Shown here: piece by piece, positions 50,440 to 62,900 of the stretch
Numbering within the stretch: position 1 is the first letter of the stretch
Layout of the letters: each line of letters starts with the position of its first letter
Source of the DNA: Escarpia spicata
Lineage: Eukaryota; Annelida; Polychaeta; Sabellida; Siboglinidae
Reading direction: 5' to 3'
DNA length: 64,000 nucleotides
Assembly (NCBI GenBank): GCA_963995525.1
Contig: OZ023214.1
Location: forward strand, 14,394,081-14,458,080
Position numbers and translations under genes: made by a program
Notes under the pieces: model-generated
Told to the model about the DNA's origin: nothing
The model's input: the letters and a program-made list of their open reading frames with translations, nothing else
The model's database searches: none

Positions 50440-50880
50440 TTAATTAATGATGCTCCCCGAGACCTTCAGATTTCCAAGTTAAAAATTAAATGTTCCACCC
50501 AGAAGTCCCCTTGACAAAATCGTTTCTTCACTATCCACAGCAGTAACACACAACAATCTTCGAGACCGAGTGGCATCCAGGCTTTTTACTTCGGCAGTTT
50601 GCTTGATAGTCATTTCTGTCGGTGACTACAATAAATGCACTCATCACTCAAGTGGCACGTGTTTGTTGAAACTGTCAATCACTCACTCCGATGATGACAA
50701 ATGCACAGTCATAACTGATTCAGTGAGAAATGAAGTGGGTGTCAAGTAGCACCATACCACAACATTCAGGCAGAAATGTATTAAACAAATAACATTTTCC
50801 TCCTAAATAGTTCAGGTCAGCTCTCCTCGTAAGCCAAGGAGTTCGATCATGTGACGGTCATGTGACTGCGGCTGTGAGTC

Positions 50881-50945
50881 TCATGAGTTCCCAATGCGCT
50901 CGATCTCATCGAAGTCGTCAGCGTCTAACCGCAGCACCTTGATAC
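50881..50945 (-). CDS. DDX19: DDX19 last coding exon
   Basis: [21 protein letters not shown] and stop; the L-D-x-D-D-x-D-E-I-E-x-I end is the family's C-terminus. Acceptor ctgttcag. Confidence 0.95.
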
Positions 50946-53900
50946 CTGAACAGACCGAATTGGCTCATGTGAGCTGAACTGCATTCTGTGTCACATTAAA
51001 GTATGCCAACAAATATACTATGAATGGCCGTTGATTAACCAACTCCTGCCCTTTTCTTGCAAAGGCAACATAATTCATGGATATGGATATACAATGTTAC
51101 AGTCACTCATAAAATGTAATAGTCCTGCTTCCATAGCAGCAGCAAAAAATAGACGTGATATCGTAGAACAATAATGTTTCAGAATGCTACTCGCAGCAGT
51201 TGAACGATATAGAACTACATTGTGTGCCAAATTTAAATATGCAGAACAATTTTCTATGAAGAAAAAAGTGGCAGTTTACAGCTTGTATGTTTTGTTTACA
51301 ATCTGAACATTATGTGGGTGCCACACAATGCACACAGTGTGTTAATGAAACATAATTATTCTAGTATTAAGAACATTACATTAAAAATGAGGAACAATCA
51401 GCCTCAGTTTAAAGTAATCAAGTTAGCAAACTCCACATAATGTTGTGTAATAACACAAATTTTGAATGCTACTCTAAAGAGTCATGTGGTTCGCGTGTGT
51501 ATTCTTACCAAAGTGGCTTTCAATCTCCTTCAGCATGGCCATGGTGCGATGGCCGTCGACCATGTTGATCGCCAGTCCGTTCTTCCCGAAGCGCCCTGTG
51601 CGCCCAATCCGATGTAGGTAAGTCTCGCAGTCGGCACGCCTCGTATTGTAGTCAACAGGCAGGTCAAAGTTCACTACTACTGTCACTTGTTCCACGTCAA
51701 TACCTGCAACACAGAGAAATAGAACTGCATGAAACAGTGAAAGCCAGAGCAATAGCACTCTCGTTGTGTGGAATGATAACATCAGTCCGAGTTCACTCAG
51801 TGTCACCATGGCAATTGAAGAACAAAATCCAGATTTATCTCGGAACCACTGTAACTTCCGAAAGTTTCACTGGAAAAAGGGAAACCTCCCCTCTTAGTAA
51901 CATCTTTGTCACAGTGTTTCCTGTCAACGTATATATTCCAGACTGCAGGAAAGACCTGATGTCCCCGTTTTGTGGTACATGTGCATATTGAAAATATCAG
52001 GTTAATATTATACAGGCAGACCAAAACTGCTGGAGTAGATCGACAGCTGAGAAAGTAAAGAAATATGAAACCACCTGGAATAAAATGAAGAAAGCAGCTA
52101 ACAACAGAGCGCGTTGGAGAAGGAATTAAAGACATCCTCATTTATTGGGTTGCACAATGATCTGCTTGAAATGGATTTAATTATAAATAAGGTTCAACAT
52201 AGCATTATAATAATTTAGCTTATTCCCCGATTTTCTCCTGATATTTCCTTTGTGATCATATTCCTTGATTTGTTTCCCTGATTAAGATGTGCTACAAAAC
52301 ACATAATTCTCTTCTATGCCCTGGTAGTCTGATGCGAGCTTGACCTCAACTGGACTTTTATTTTTTGTCTACCTTCTTCCATCACCGATCCAGTTTCTCT
52401 GTTACATAAAATATTGATTAATACCTAAGACTCGAGTGAACACATTAGGAGCTCTTACTGCGAGAAAATGGATTATGTAGAGACTGTCAGAGCATCATAA
52501 ATATGCTTATGCACCAAAAATCAACCCCACTCTCACTGTCTCTCAGGCTGTTGTGGCGATGTGTCGGTGACTCTTGCACTGTGTTCTGCTGTAATGGGCA
52601 ACTTTCAGCAGCCCGCCATTAATCTGACACAACCAATTAGGTATGTAACAACGTGGACTGCCACCAGTGTTCTATCAACATCACACGTAAGAGGCACAGT
52701 AATTCAATCCTCATGAGTATGTGGCATCAAAACATTGTTGACAGTACTGGGTATTGCTTGTCCTTTGTAGCTAATTGATGTGTAGGGTGATAGACACGCC
52801 TCCTTATGGGGGAGTGTAAGTGAACCGCTGTAAACAACTAGCAGTTAACTGCAAGTTAAGACTAGGTCTGATGACGACCTGCATCTGTTTTAGTCTTTGT
52901 CTCATAGGTCAGGTGGTGTATACATGTGTTATGAATACTGTCCATGTAGGACAGTAGGTAATGAAACTTAGTACATACGCATTTAGGTATGCAAAATGAT
53001 ACCTCGCAGAAATTACAATTCAAAACGATAGAACAATTGGAATTACTTCGGAAGTTGACCTGTTTTAGGGTTGTTAATTGCAATTATGTCACATCATTAC
53101 ATCTCAGTGACATCACAAACACATATCAGTGATGTCACAAACACATTTCAGCGACATCATAAACATATTTCACATGACCTCACAAACACATCCCAGTGAT
53201 GTCATAAACACATCCCAGTGACGTCACATTTGAATGACATCAAAAACACATCATGGTAATATACACAATGCTCACTTGCATTCACATTAGTTTTAGCCAT
53301 AGCCAATAGAGGGCATTTGTTTCAATTGCAGCCTAGGTTTCAATTGCCATTCTTCACTGACAAATGGTGTGCTTTCTAAGGTGTAAGACAGAGTCGACTT
53401 GGGTACACCTGTTACAGAGAGTCGGCCTGGGTACACCTGTTACAGAGAGTCGGCCTGGGTACACCTGTTACAGAGAGTCGGCCTGGGTACACCTGTTACA
53501 GTGACCCAAGGAAGAAACAAAGAAAGATAAATGTGACCCGTCATTCCAAAACGAGTCCCTTGTAGCTGAAACTCATTACAAACTACATGCCAAAACACTT
53601 CTACACTGAAAGTTTGTTGAAAATGAGTTTCCATCATGAAATGATCTGGAATAGACTAATCTTCCGCGTGTTAGTTGGGTAAATTACGTAAACTGTTACC
53701 CAAATATGTTTATGTTGATGCCTTGTGACATCGATCAAATTTTGTTGCTCAGTGTCTTAAACTAGAGCCAATAATGTATAAACCAAAGTCAGCAGTGAAC
53801 ATTACAGCCGACACAATGAAAACCACAACAAAGGGAGTGAAAACCATACTCAACAAAGTGAAAACCACAACTGATAGAGTGAAAACCACATTTGATAGTG

Positions 53901-56900
53901 TGAAGGTCACAGCAGATTGAGTTGAACACTTCAAAGCTGTTTTTCTCGAAGATACTTTTAGTATTTTAGACATTCAAATTGCTGTATATCTGAACTTAAT
54001 GTCAATATAGGTAACATTGAGGTCAAAACAAAACTACTATCACCCCGTCAATAAGATGCTTTCTACACACCTCTAGCGGACACGTTTGTAGTGATGAGCA
54101 CTTTCTCTTTGCCTTCTCGGAACCGTTGGATGACAGCCGCTCGCTGATCCACCTCAAGTTCTCCACTCAGTAGTGCCACCGCGTGGCCTTCAGCCATCAT
54201 CTCCTCAGCGAGAGACGCCGCAGTCTTCTTGGACTGCAGAACCAAACAACATCATTCTTAGTGGGAGGGTGAGTTCTGCTCATAACATCTCACTGCCTAA
54301 CAGACCTGTTCAATCGAACACCATCTCGACTCCTCTGGGGAGAAATGAGATGTGGAGAGATGTGAGGGTATTGTTAAAAGTTTATCGTTTGCGCATAAAT
54401 ACCTGGAAACAAAACCTCCAAGGCATATCAAAACAAAAATATTAATCAATTGCGAATCTTCTAAGTGAATTATTAATTTATAATATTTTGTTGCATGTAA
54501 TAATATATATATATATAATATATATATATATATATAAATTACAGTGTTTCCCCTGGTATATGTTTTTCTATGCCGCCTCGCCCAATATATGCCAAAATTG
54601 CCATCTCATTGCTATATCGTGAGCCCATTTTTTCCGTTATTTCACGATATATTCCGCATCAGCTGCAGCTCAAAATGACACCACAAAGTCACTTATATTC
54701 ATACGAAATCACATATTTGTCGCAACATCGTTTAGTCATCTTAACGTCGCTCAGAGCCGGTTAGGATTTACTTCTTGGAATTAACTCCATTTGATAATGT
54801 GAATGACATCAGTTGTCCAATCACGGATTATTCCCGCGGGATCCCCGGTGTCTCCAATGATGACACCTTGCGGAGTTTCAAGATACTAGAAATCTATACA
54901 TTTACGGTAATGTAACTGCGTTTGGGAGACGTAAAAAACGGTAGCTGAACTTGGATGTCTTTTGCACTCAATTTTACTGTTATAGAATGTGCACACAGTA
55001 AATCGAATGCTGGTGTAGCTGATGTTGAATTTCTGGTTTACGATGGTTGTAGGAGTAAAAACCGTGCAGTCTGCAGGCTAATGACACTAGTCACTACGTC
55101 ACTAATTGACACCTGTGTCGAATCTGGACCCTTTTGAAGCCCAAATAACGACCCAGTTTGCGTTAGTCTGCGCCGCAGCGGTCGTGCGTTGCCACATCGG
55201 GTGCATAAAATAATCGATATAGCGGCGTATGTTAATACAAACATTGGCGCTATTTACACATCAAAAGGACACTAAGACGAAATATTCTTAAACATAAACA
55301 TGCCTAGGATAATGTTGAATGATGGAACTAACTCACTGAGGTATCAAAATTAGGCAAAACTCAAGTTATAATGACAAAATCGAGGTGGGTCCGGATTTGA
55401 TACAAGTGCCCACTAGTCTATTCAACTAATGTTCTATGCCGTTTCTAGCAAAATAAGGAATGTGACTCATAAGAAATCTTTGTGCTAAATATATAATACA
55501 TATTCCGACAAAGTTGTGCAAACAAACTTTTGGGAAAGTTGATTTGAGTGAAGTACTTACGAATATATGCCACCGAAATTCATATCTTGTAAAAGACACC
55601 TATTGCCCAAAACCGTGTATACTAACGGATTATCAATACCTTGTGCTAGGCAATGATGTTTGCACAAAATGTGGATATACTGAACAACTTACACTGTTTT
55701 ATAACAAAGGACACGATTTGAGAAACATTCTTGCGATTAACAGAAACATACTTTTGTGTCATTTCAGAAATGACTGTTTAATTAATTGCATAGCATGTTA
55801 GCAACAAATAAAGTATAATATTTGGAACAGAAGCCACCAATTTACATCATAATATTATGATATGATAATCATTTAAAGGTGATGATGGGGGAAAGAGTCT
55901 TCAGATGATACCCCTGTCACCGACTCTGTCAGCGGGGTAACAAGGCCTAGGGTTAGGGCAAGAGTCTTCAGATGATACCCCTGTCACTGACTCTGTCAGC
56001 GTGGTAACAAGGCCTAGGGTTAGGGCAAGAGTCTTCAGATGATACCCCTGTCACTGACTCTGTCAGCGTGGTAACAAGGCCTAGGGTTAGGGCAAGAGTC
56101 TTCAGATGATACCCCTGTCACTGACTCTGTCAGCGGGGTAACAAGGCCTAGGGTTAGGGCAAGAGTCTTCAGATGATACCCCTGTCACTGACTCTGTCAG
56201 CGTGGTAACAAGGCCTAGGGTTAGGGCAAGAGTCTTCAGATGATACCCCTGTCACTGACTCTGTCAGCGTGGTAACAAGGCCTAGGGTTAGGGCAAGAGT
56301 CTTCAGATGATACCCCTGTCACTGAATCTGTCAGCGTGGTAACAAGGCCTAGGGTTAGGGCAAGAGTCTTCAGATGATACCCCTGTCACCGACTCTGTCA
56401 GCGGGGTAACAAGGCCTAGGGTTAGGGCAAGAGTCTTCAGATGATACCCCTGTCACTGACTCTGTCAGCGTGGTAACAAGGCCTAGGGTTAGGGCAAGAG
56501 TCTTCAGATGATACCCCTGTCACTGACTCTGTCAGCGTGGTAACAAGGCCTAGGGTTAGGGCAAGATAAGCATCACCACAACCAAGTACCAGTGGTCAAG
56601 TGGAAACCAAACCTCAACAGAGAACCAGTGGTCAAGTGGAAACCACACCTCAACACGATGAAATAATCATGATTACTGACTTTTATCAATCATGATTACT
56701 ACATTTACAAGTAGAGTAATAAACATGTTTACATGTTATCTTGTTGTTTTACATCTTCCCCTCTATATTCAAGAGTAAAAGTTCAAACATACCTCAGAAC
56801 GCACCATTTTTAAGCTAGTTTCTAATAAATCTCTGGGGGCATGCCCCCTGACCCCCCGAGCAACACTTTGCACCTACCACCCCGCCCATTATTTTACCCA

Positions 56901-59900
56901 GGGGAACACTGAATTATATATACATAGGTAAGTAATGTTTTTTATGTGGCAGTGGCAGACATGCACCACGTTCTGTTGGTAATGGGCAACATTGAGCGGC
57001 CCGCCATTAATCTGACACAACCAATTAGGTATGAATCAACATGGACTGTCATCAGTGTTTTGTCAACATCCACATCCCGTGATCTTCCTACACACGTATG
57101 AGGCGTAGTAGTTCAATCCTCGTGAGATTACATGACATGCCTCAGGCAAAGTGGATATTAAATTGCAAAAAATGAGTTTTGTACCTTTCTGGATCTAGCA
57201 AAAATGGTACCTCGTTTATTGAAATATCTTCAGTAGTTTATTATTTACTGCTACCTTGGGCATGTCAGTTGTAACGACTTATCGGATGAGGCTAACATTC
57301 AAGCCAAAGTGAGACTTCTTTATGACAAAAGTAACATATTACGGCAAAAATTTCATTGCTATAAAAAATAAGCTATTTACTGCATATTTCAGTGATATTT
57401 ATGTGTGCGTTATGGGTTAATTGTAGAAAAGTTAAGTTTTATAAATTTATTGTTGCCTGTAACAATTCATAAAGGATATTGAACAATCTGCAGATGAGAT
57501 GTAGCGTTAATCACATGTTTGCTACAGCTAATGTAAAATCATTTAAATGTATTACCAGAATAGCTATTTTTAGCTTAATTACGAGGATTTACAGGTCTGT
57601 TAATACAATTATTCTGAGTATTGTTACTAGCGACATATACAGTACATACAGTGCCACCTCAACTCAATAACATGACACATCATTGAACAAGGTCAACTCA
57701 CGTGACAGAAGATCATGGACTGGCCAATGGAGATGGCCCCATAGATGTTGGAGAGAGCCTGGAACTTCTCATGCTGACTGTTGCACTCGATGTAGTACTG
57801 TTTGATGTTTGCAAGTGTTTCCTCCTCTCGTCGTAGTCGGATCATCACAGGGTTCGGCACGACGGCCTGAGCGAACTTCATCACCTTACCATCGTATGTC
57901 GCAGAGAACAGCAACATCTGGCAGGTCTTGCTGAGACCCCTGTAGCGCAAACACAACTGTCAACATGACATCTGGCATGTCTTGCTGAGACCCCTGTAGT
58001 GCAAACACAACTGTCAACATGACATCTGGCAGGTCTTGCTGAGACCCCTGTAGCACAAACACAACTGTCAACATGACATCTGGCATGTCTTGCTGAGACC
58101 CCTATAGCGCAAACACAACTGTCAACATGACATCTGGCAGGTCTTGCTGAGACCCCTGTAGTGCAAACACAACTGTCAACATGACATCTGGCAGGTCTTG
58201 CTGAGACCCCTGTAGTGCAAACACAACTGTCAACATGACATCTGGCAGGTCTTGCTGAGACCCCTGTAGCACAAACACAACTGTCAACATGACATCTGGC
58301 AGGTCTTGCTGAGACCCCTGTAGCGCAAACACAACTGTCAACATGACATCTGGCAGGTCTTGCTGAGAGCCCTGTAGCGCAAACACAACTGTCAACATGA
58401 CATCTGGCAGGTCTTGCTGAGACCCCTGTAGCGCAAACACAACTGTCAACATGACATCTGGCAGGTCTTGCTGAGACCCCTGTAGCGCAGACACAACTGT
58501 CAACATAACATCTGGCAGGTCTTGCTGAGACCCCTGTAGCGCAAACACAACTGTCAACATGACATCTGGCAGGTCTTGCTGAGACCCCTGTAGCGCAAAC
58601 ACAACTGTCAACATGACATCTGGCAGGTCTTGCTGAGACCCCTGTAGCGCAGACACAACTGTCAACATAACATCTGGCAGGTCTTGCTGAGACCCCTGTA
58701 GTGCAAACACAACTGTCAACATAACATCAACGCATGGCTCAAGAGTCGCTTATAGGACACTTTTATTAGTCCCAATGAAAGACAACATGTCATTCAGATA
58801 TACATACAAATGTTGAAATGTAAAATATACAGTACAAATTAATATTAAAAATATACATTTTGAGAAAAAAATTATCGCTATCCTAGGGGTCCACCCAAAA
58901 AAAATATATATTCTTTATGTATCTAATCCTACGTTTAAAAAAAATAATAATAATAATGCATGACAATATGTGCTGCCATGAGCGTGTCACGTCAGGAAAG
59001 TTTCTTCCAAACAAACTAATTGCTTTGTTACAATACAATACAAAGTCCAACAATCTCTTAGATTTGAGACTGACTGAATATAAAGCATTGTCAAAGTTTC
59101 TAGGACTTTCTTTTTGAAACTACTGATATCTTCACTGATTTAACTTACACAATTTTGTGCTAGCATTCCAGAGCTGATGGAAGATTTTTTTAATTTGTTA
59201 TTATTCGACATGTCTGGCATTATTGTTAGCAATAAACTTCAATTGCAACAAAATCGCTGAGGACCGGAGCTCAAAAGCGCAACAAGCCAAAATTATGAAG
59301 TAATCCATCACAGGGGGATGTGCAGGAACGATGATGATTTAAAGTGAAAAAACTTTTTTTTAATAAACATGTCTTCAGCTTTTTGCAGAATGTTGCTACA
59401 GTTTCGATATTTTGGACACAGCTACAGAAAGAGCAGATCGAGGACAAACCTGACTTACCTCTGTATCCGAATGGACTGGTCCTGGTGACCTTGTGTATCA
59501 ATCATGACATCCGCTTCATCAAGCACGAATACTCGCACATTCTTGAGGTCGATGATGCGTAGTTTGGTGCACCAGTCGAGCATGGTGCCGGGCGTGCCAA
59601 TGACAATGTGTGCATCTAGTCTCTCGCCTCTCGCCCCTGGTATAACAACTGTCTCAGTTAGTTTACATGAAACCCTCTGCTTGATTCTGTCAGTTTAGGT
59701 CAAACCTTCTGCATGATTCCCATCAGATCATCTTTTAGGGACGGCTGCATAAGTTCCCAAAGACCAAAAACACAACTTGTGGGTGACCACGATTTCATGG
59801 CAAGATTTCTTAGAACTGCTTCTTCTGTAAGTCCCAAGTTAAATAAAGTATAACTCTGCATACATTTAAGGTGACACTATATAATTTATCATTGGAAAAC

Positions 59901-62900
59901 AACTTGTTTCCTCCTCTGTTATATGGCACCAATAACCAGAAAACAATAGATAATACTGTAATAAACTTCTATAGCACATATGTCCCCAGGAATCTGAGCT
60001 CAGACGCGCAAGTGTACAAGACTCATTGGGCAAAATCTTTAACATGGACAAGCAAGAGTTGTCACTTGAGCAAGGGACTGCCATAGGTTAGGGTGGGAAT
60101 GCAATTTCGATTTCAAATAAATAAGTCTTGAGTTTTTTACGAAAGATAGGTATAGTTTCAGATGACGTTAGAGTGATAGGGAGCTGATTCCAGATTGAAT
60201 TTGAATTTTATTCGATGTGCAACTGGAAGCCAGTGTAACTATTGAAGTAGGGGCAGTGATGGTGAGAAACGAGGGGCTTTAAGTACCACACTGATAATGT
60301 GGTGGCGGGTGACATATTGTGCTACTGATACAGGTAGTGTCGTAGGCCAAGACAGGACCATCCTCTGTGTGTACGTACGTCTCTGTCCTCTCACGGCGTA
60401 GGCAATCTTCACATCGGGCATGTGTTTAGCCATCAGCTCACACACCTGGCCAATCTGCAGAGCCAGTTCATACGTGGGTGCGAGACATATACACTGCAAC
60501 AACAACAATGTATTCACAGTCTGTACAGCGGTAGGGTGAGTGTAACCTCTTAAAATGTCTCAAGGGTAACCACCAGTCATAAAATTACATTACATTTGTT
60601 ACAAGTTATTTTTGAGAATTTTAATATGCTATTTGAGTGACATGTTTTAGGGGGTTTATAAACATAAACCAACTTGGTTGTGGAGTCATAGAGACTGACC
60701 TGTGTGTGAGGTTGGACTGAGTCGACACGGCTCAGCATTGTCAGCACAAAGGCAGCAGTCTTCCCTGTCCCGCTCTGAGACTGGGCAATCATATTCTGTG
60801 GGCTGAGGAAAGACAAACATCCACAATACATAACGATCATTTGTGAAAATGTTGCTCATTAGGTGAATTAAGGGTAGCCACTACTCGAAAATGGCCATAG
60901 GCCATATCTCTGTTAGTACTGAACATATCTTAACTAAATTTGGAGTACTAATTAGTTAAATGAATAGTACATGATACGTGGAATGTGGGCTCATTTGCTT
61001 GTGCAGTGCCATGACAACCAACATTTCTAGTGTGATACAGGGGCATGCATCCTTGAAAATTATTCTGAGCTAACAACTGTATGTGTGATCATGCAGTTGT
61101 CAAGAATCATTAGCTAGAATACTCCTTTGTGCAATAAGGTGGTTTTGGGCAAGGAAGTTTGACTGCAATGACTGTTGTCAGATGGGACTTTAGGTTTGAG
61201 CTTTTTTCATGACATCTTGAAAAATGCTAAAACCTGAACAACAGTCACTGAAGTCAGACATCCTTGCCCAAAACTACCTTACTGCACAACGGAGTATTCT
61301 AGCTATTGATTCTTGACAGTTGCATTATCACACATACAGTTGTTAGCTCAAAATAATTTTCAAGGATGTGAAAATCCATCTCACTTGAAACGTTCATTGC
61401 CATGAAAAACTAAGAAACCATGTGACACTCAAAGGGTCAGGGGACCATTCACTAAGATATTAAGCTTTTAAGGAAAATCCATCGTAGAACAGATTCTGGA
61501 ACAAAATTGGGCTTAAGAACTCTTAAGAATGTTAGTGAAACGGTTCCCTCGTGTTGAAATCACTTCCTATTGGAGATACATGAAACATGATGGACGTACG
61601 GGTCAGCCAGTAAAGCAGGTAGTGCTGTCTCCTGTATCTTGGACGGTGCATTAAATCCCATGTCGTAGACACCTTTCAGCAGCTCAGGCTTTCTACAACA
61701 ATGAGGATGCAGATATGAACACAACTATACAAACACGCTGCTACGAAATAATGTAATGACACTCTGAAAATATCTGATATAACACAATTAGTATTATTTT
61801 ATTAATTATAACTGCATCCAAAGTAGGCAAGGTACAATGATGAAGACAGACAGATAATTCATCTCATACCTGGCCAAACTAAAACTAACTACAAAAGTAT
61901 AAATAGTGCAACCACTGTATATGTTGGGACGCTACGTCAGGCTAAAAAGACAAACAGGCTAGGTTATTCAATGTAGAATGCACGAGATATACGTACAAGT
62001 GGAGAGCTTCAAATGTTTTGACGGAGAAGAGTGGAGAGTTTGGATCCCGCTGCAGAACTTCGAGGTCCCGTGTGCTTGTGACGAGCTTTGATCGCAGTAG
62101 CTTGTTCATCAGCGACACATCGGCTTTTGAAGGTGCTGCAAATAGTCACATTAAAACTGATTTACTTACTCTGTTTTAATAGCAGCAATGCCCACCTGCA
62201 CTGACCATGTCCCATTACTTGAGTACGGTTACCATCTCTAGTTGGGACATCATAATGCAGTGATGCCCTCTAGTGGATTAATTTGCATTACAGTTCATGC
62301 TGAACTGTGCATGCTGAAGGCTCTTTGACAATGCTATTGGTAGCATTATACTATATTATTTAATCATTCAATATACTTAAATGGAAAAGTGCTTAACTTG
62401 TAAAATGAAATATTATCACTCTTACAAAAAATAAATGATTAAGGTCAGTGAGACTGTTGCTAGATAGAAGATAGACTTTATGCCACCCCGTTTATGAGAC
62501 TACCCCTTGTATAGTACCACCCCACTTATGAGACTACCCCTTGTATAGTGCCACCCCACTTATGAGACTACACCTTGTATGGTGCCACCCATTTCTTCCC
62601 ATCATCTTCTCTCAGAAGTATTCTGCTATGACATCATTAATACATAAAAGTTTCAATTTACTGTTATTGTAGTGTAACATGTAAATACCTTAAACGGATA
62701 GAAGATCTGGTTCTCGGATACTATACATAGTACCTCCAAAGACACAAGTTGAAACAGGCCACCAAAAACCAGTTTCTTGAGAGGTAACAACTATACAGTG
62801 TGAAAATTCCTATATGGCAATGAATATGCTGGCTGTGAAAGAACACTTACCTTCTGCGTCCTCATTCCAGCCAGACGAGTCACCGCTGGCGGTCGCTACA

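Noticed and set aside
52040..52135. LINE C-terminal scrap ([20 protein letters not shown])
   Set aside because: The W...R-x-R-W-R pattern is suggestive but too short and has no flanking support.
55894..56563. CRISPR-like array
   Set aside because: Units are contiguous 67-bp tandem copies without variable spacers, in an intron of an animal gene.
58102..58722. 206-codon minus-strand frame of 18-residue repeats ([18 protein letters not shown])
   Set aside because: It is the 54-bp splice-acceptor array read in a frame different from DDX19 exon 8; the real exon frame has a stop in every unit.
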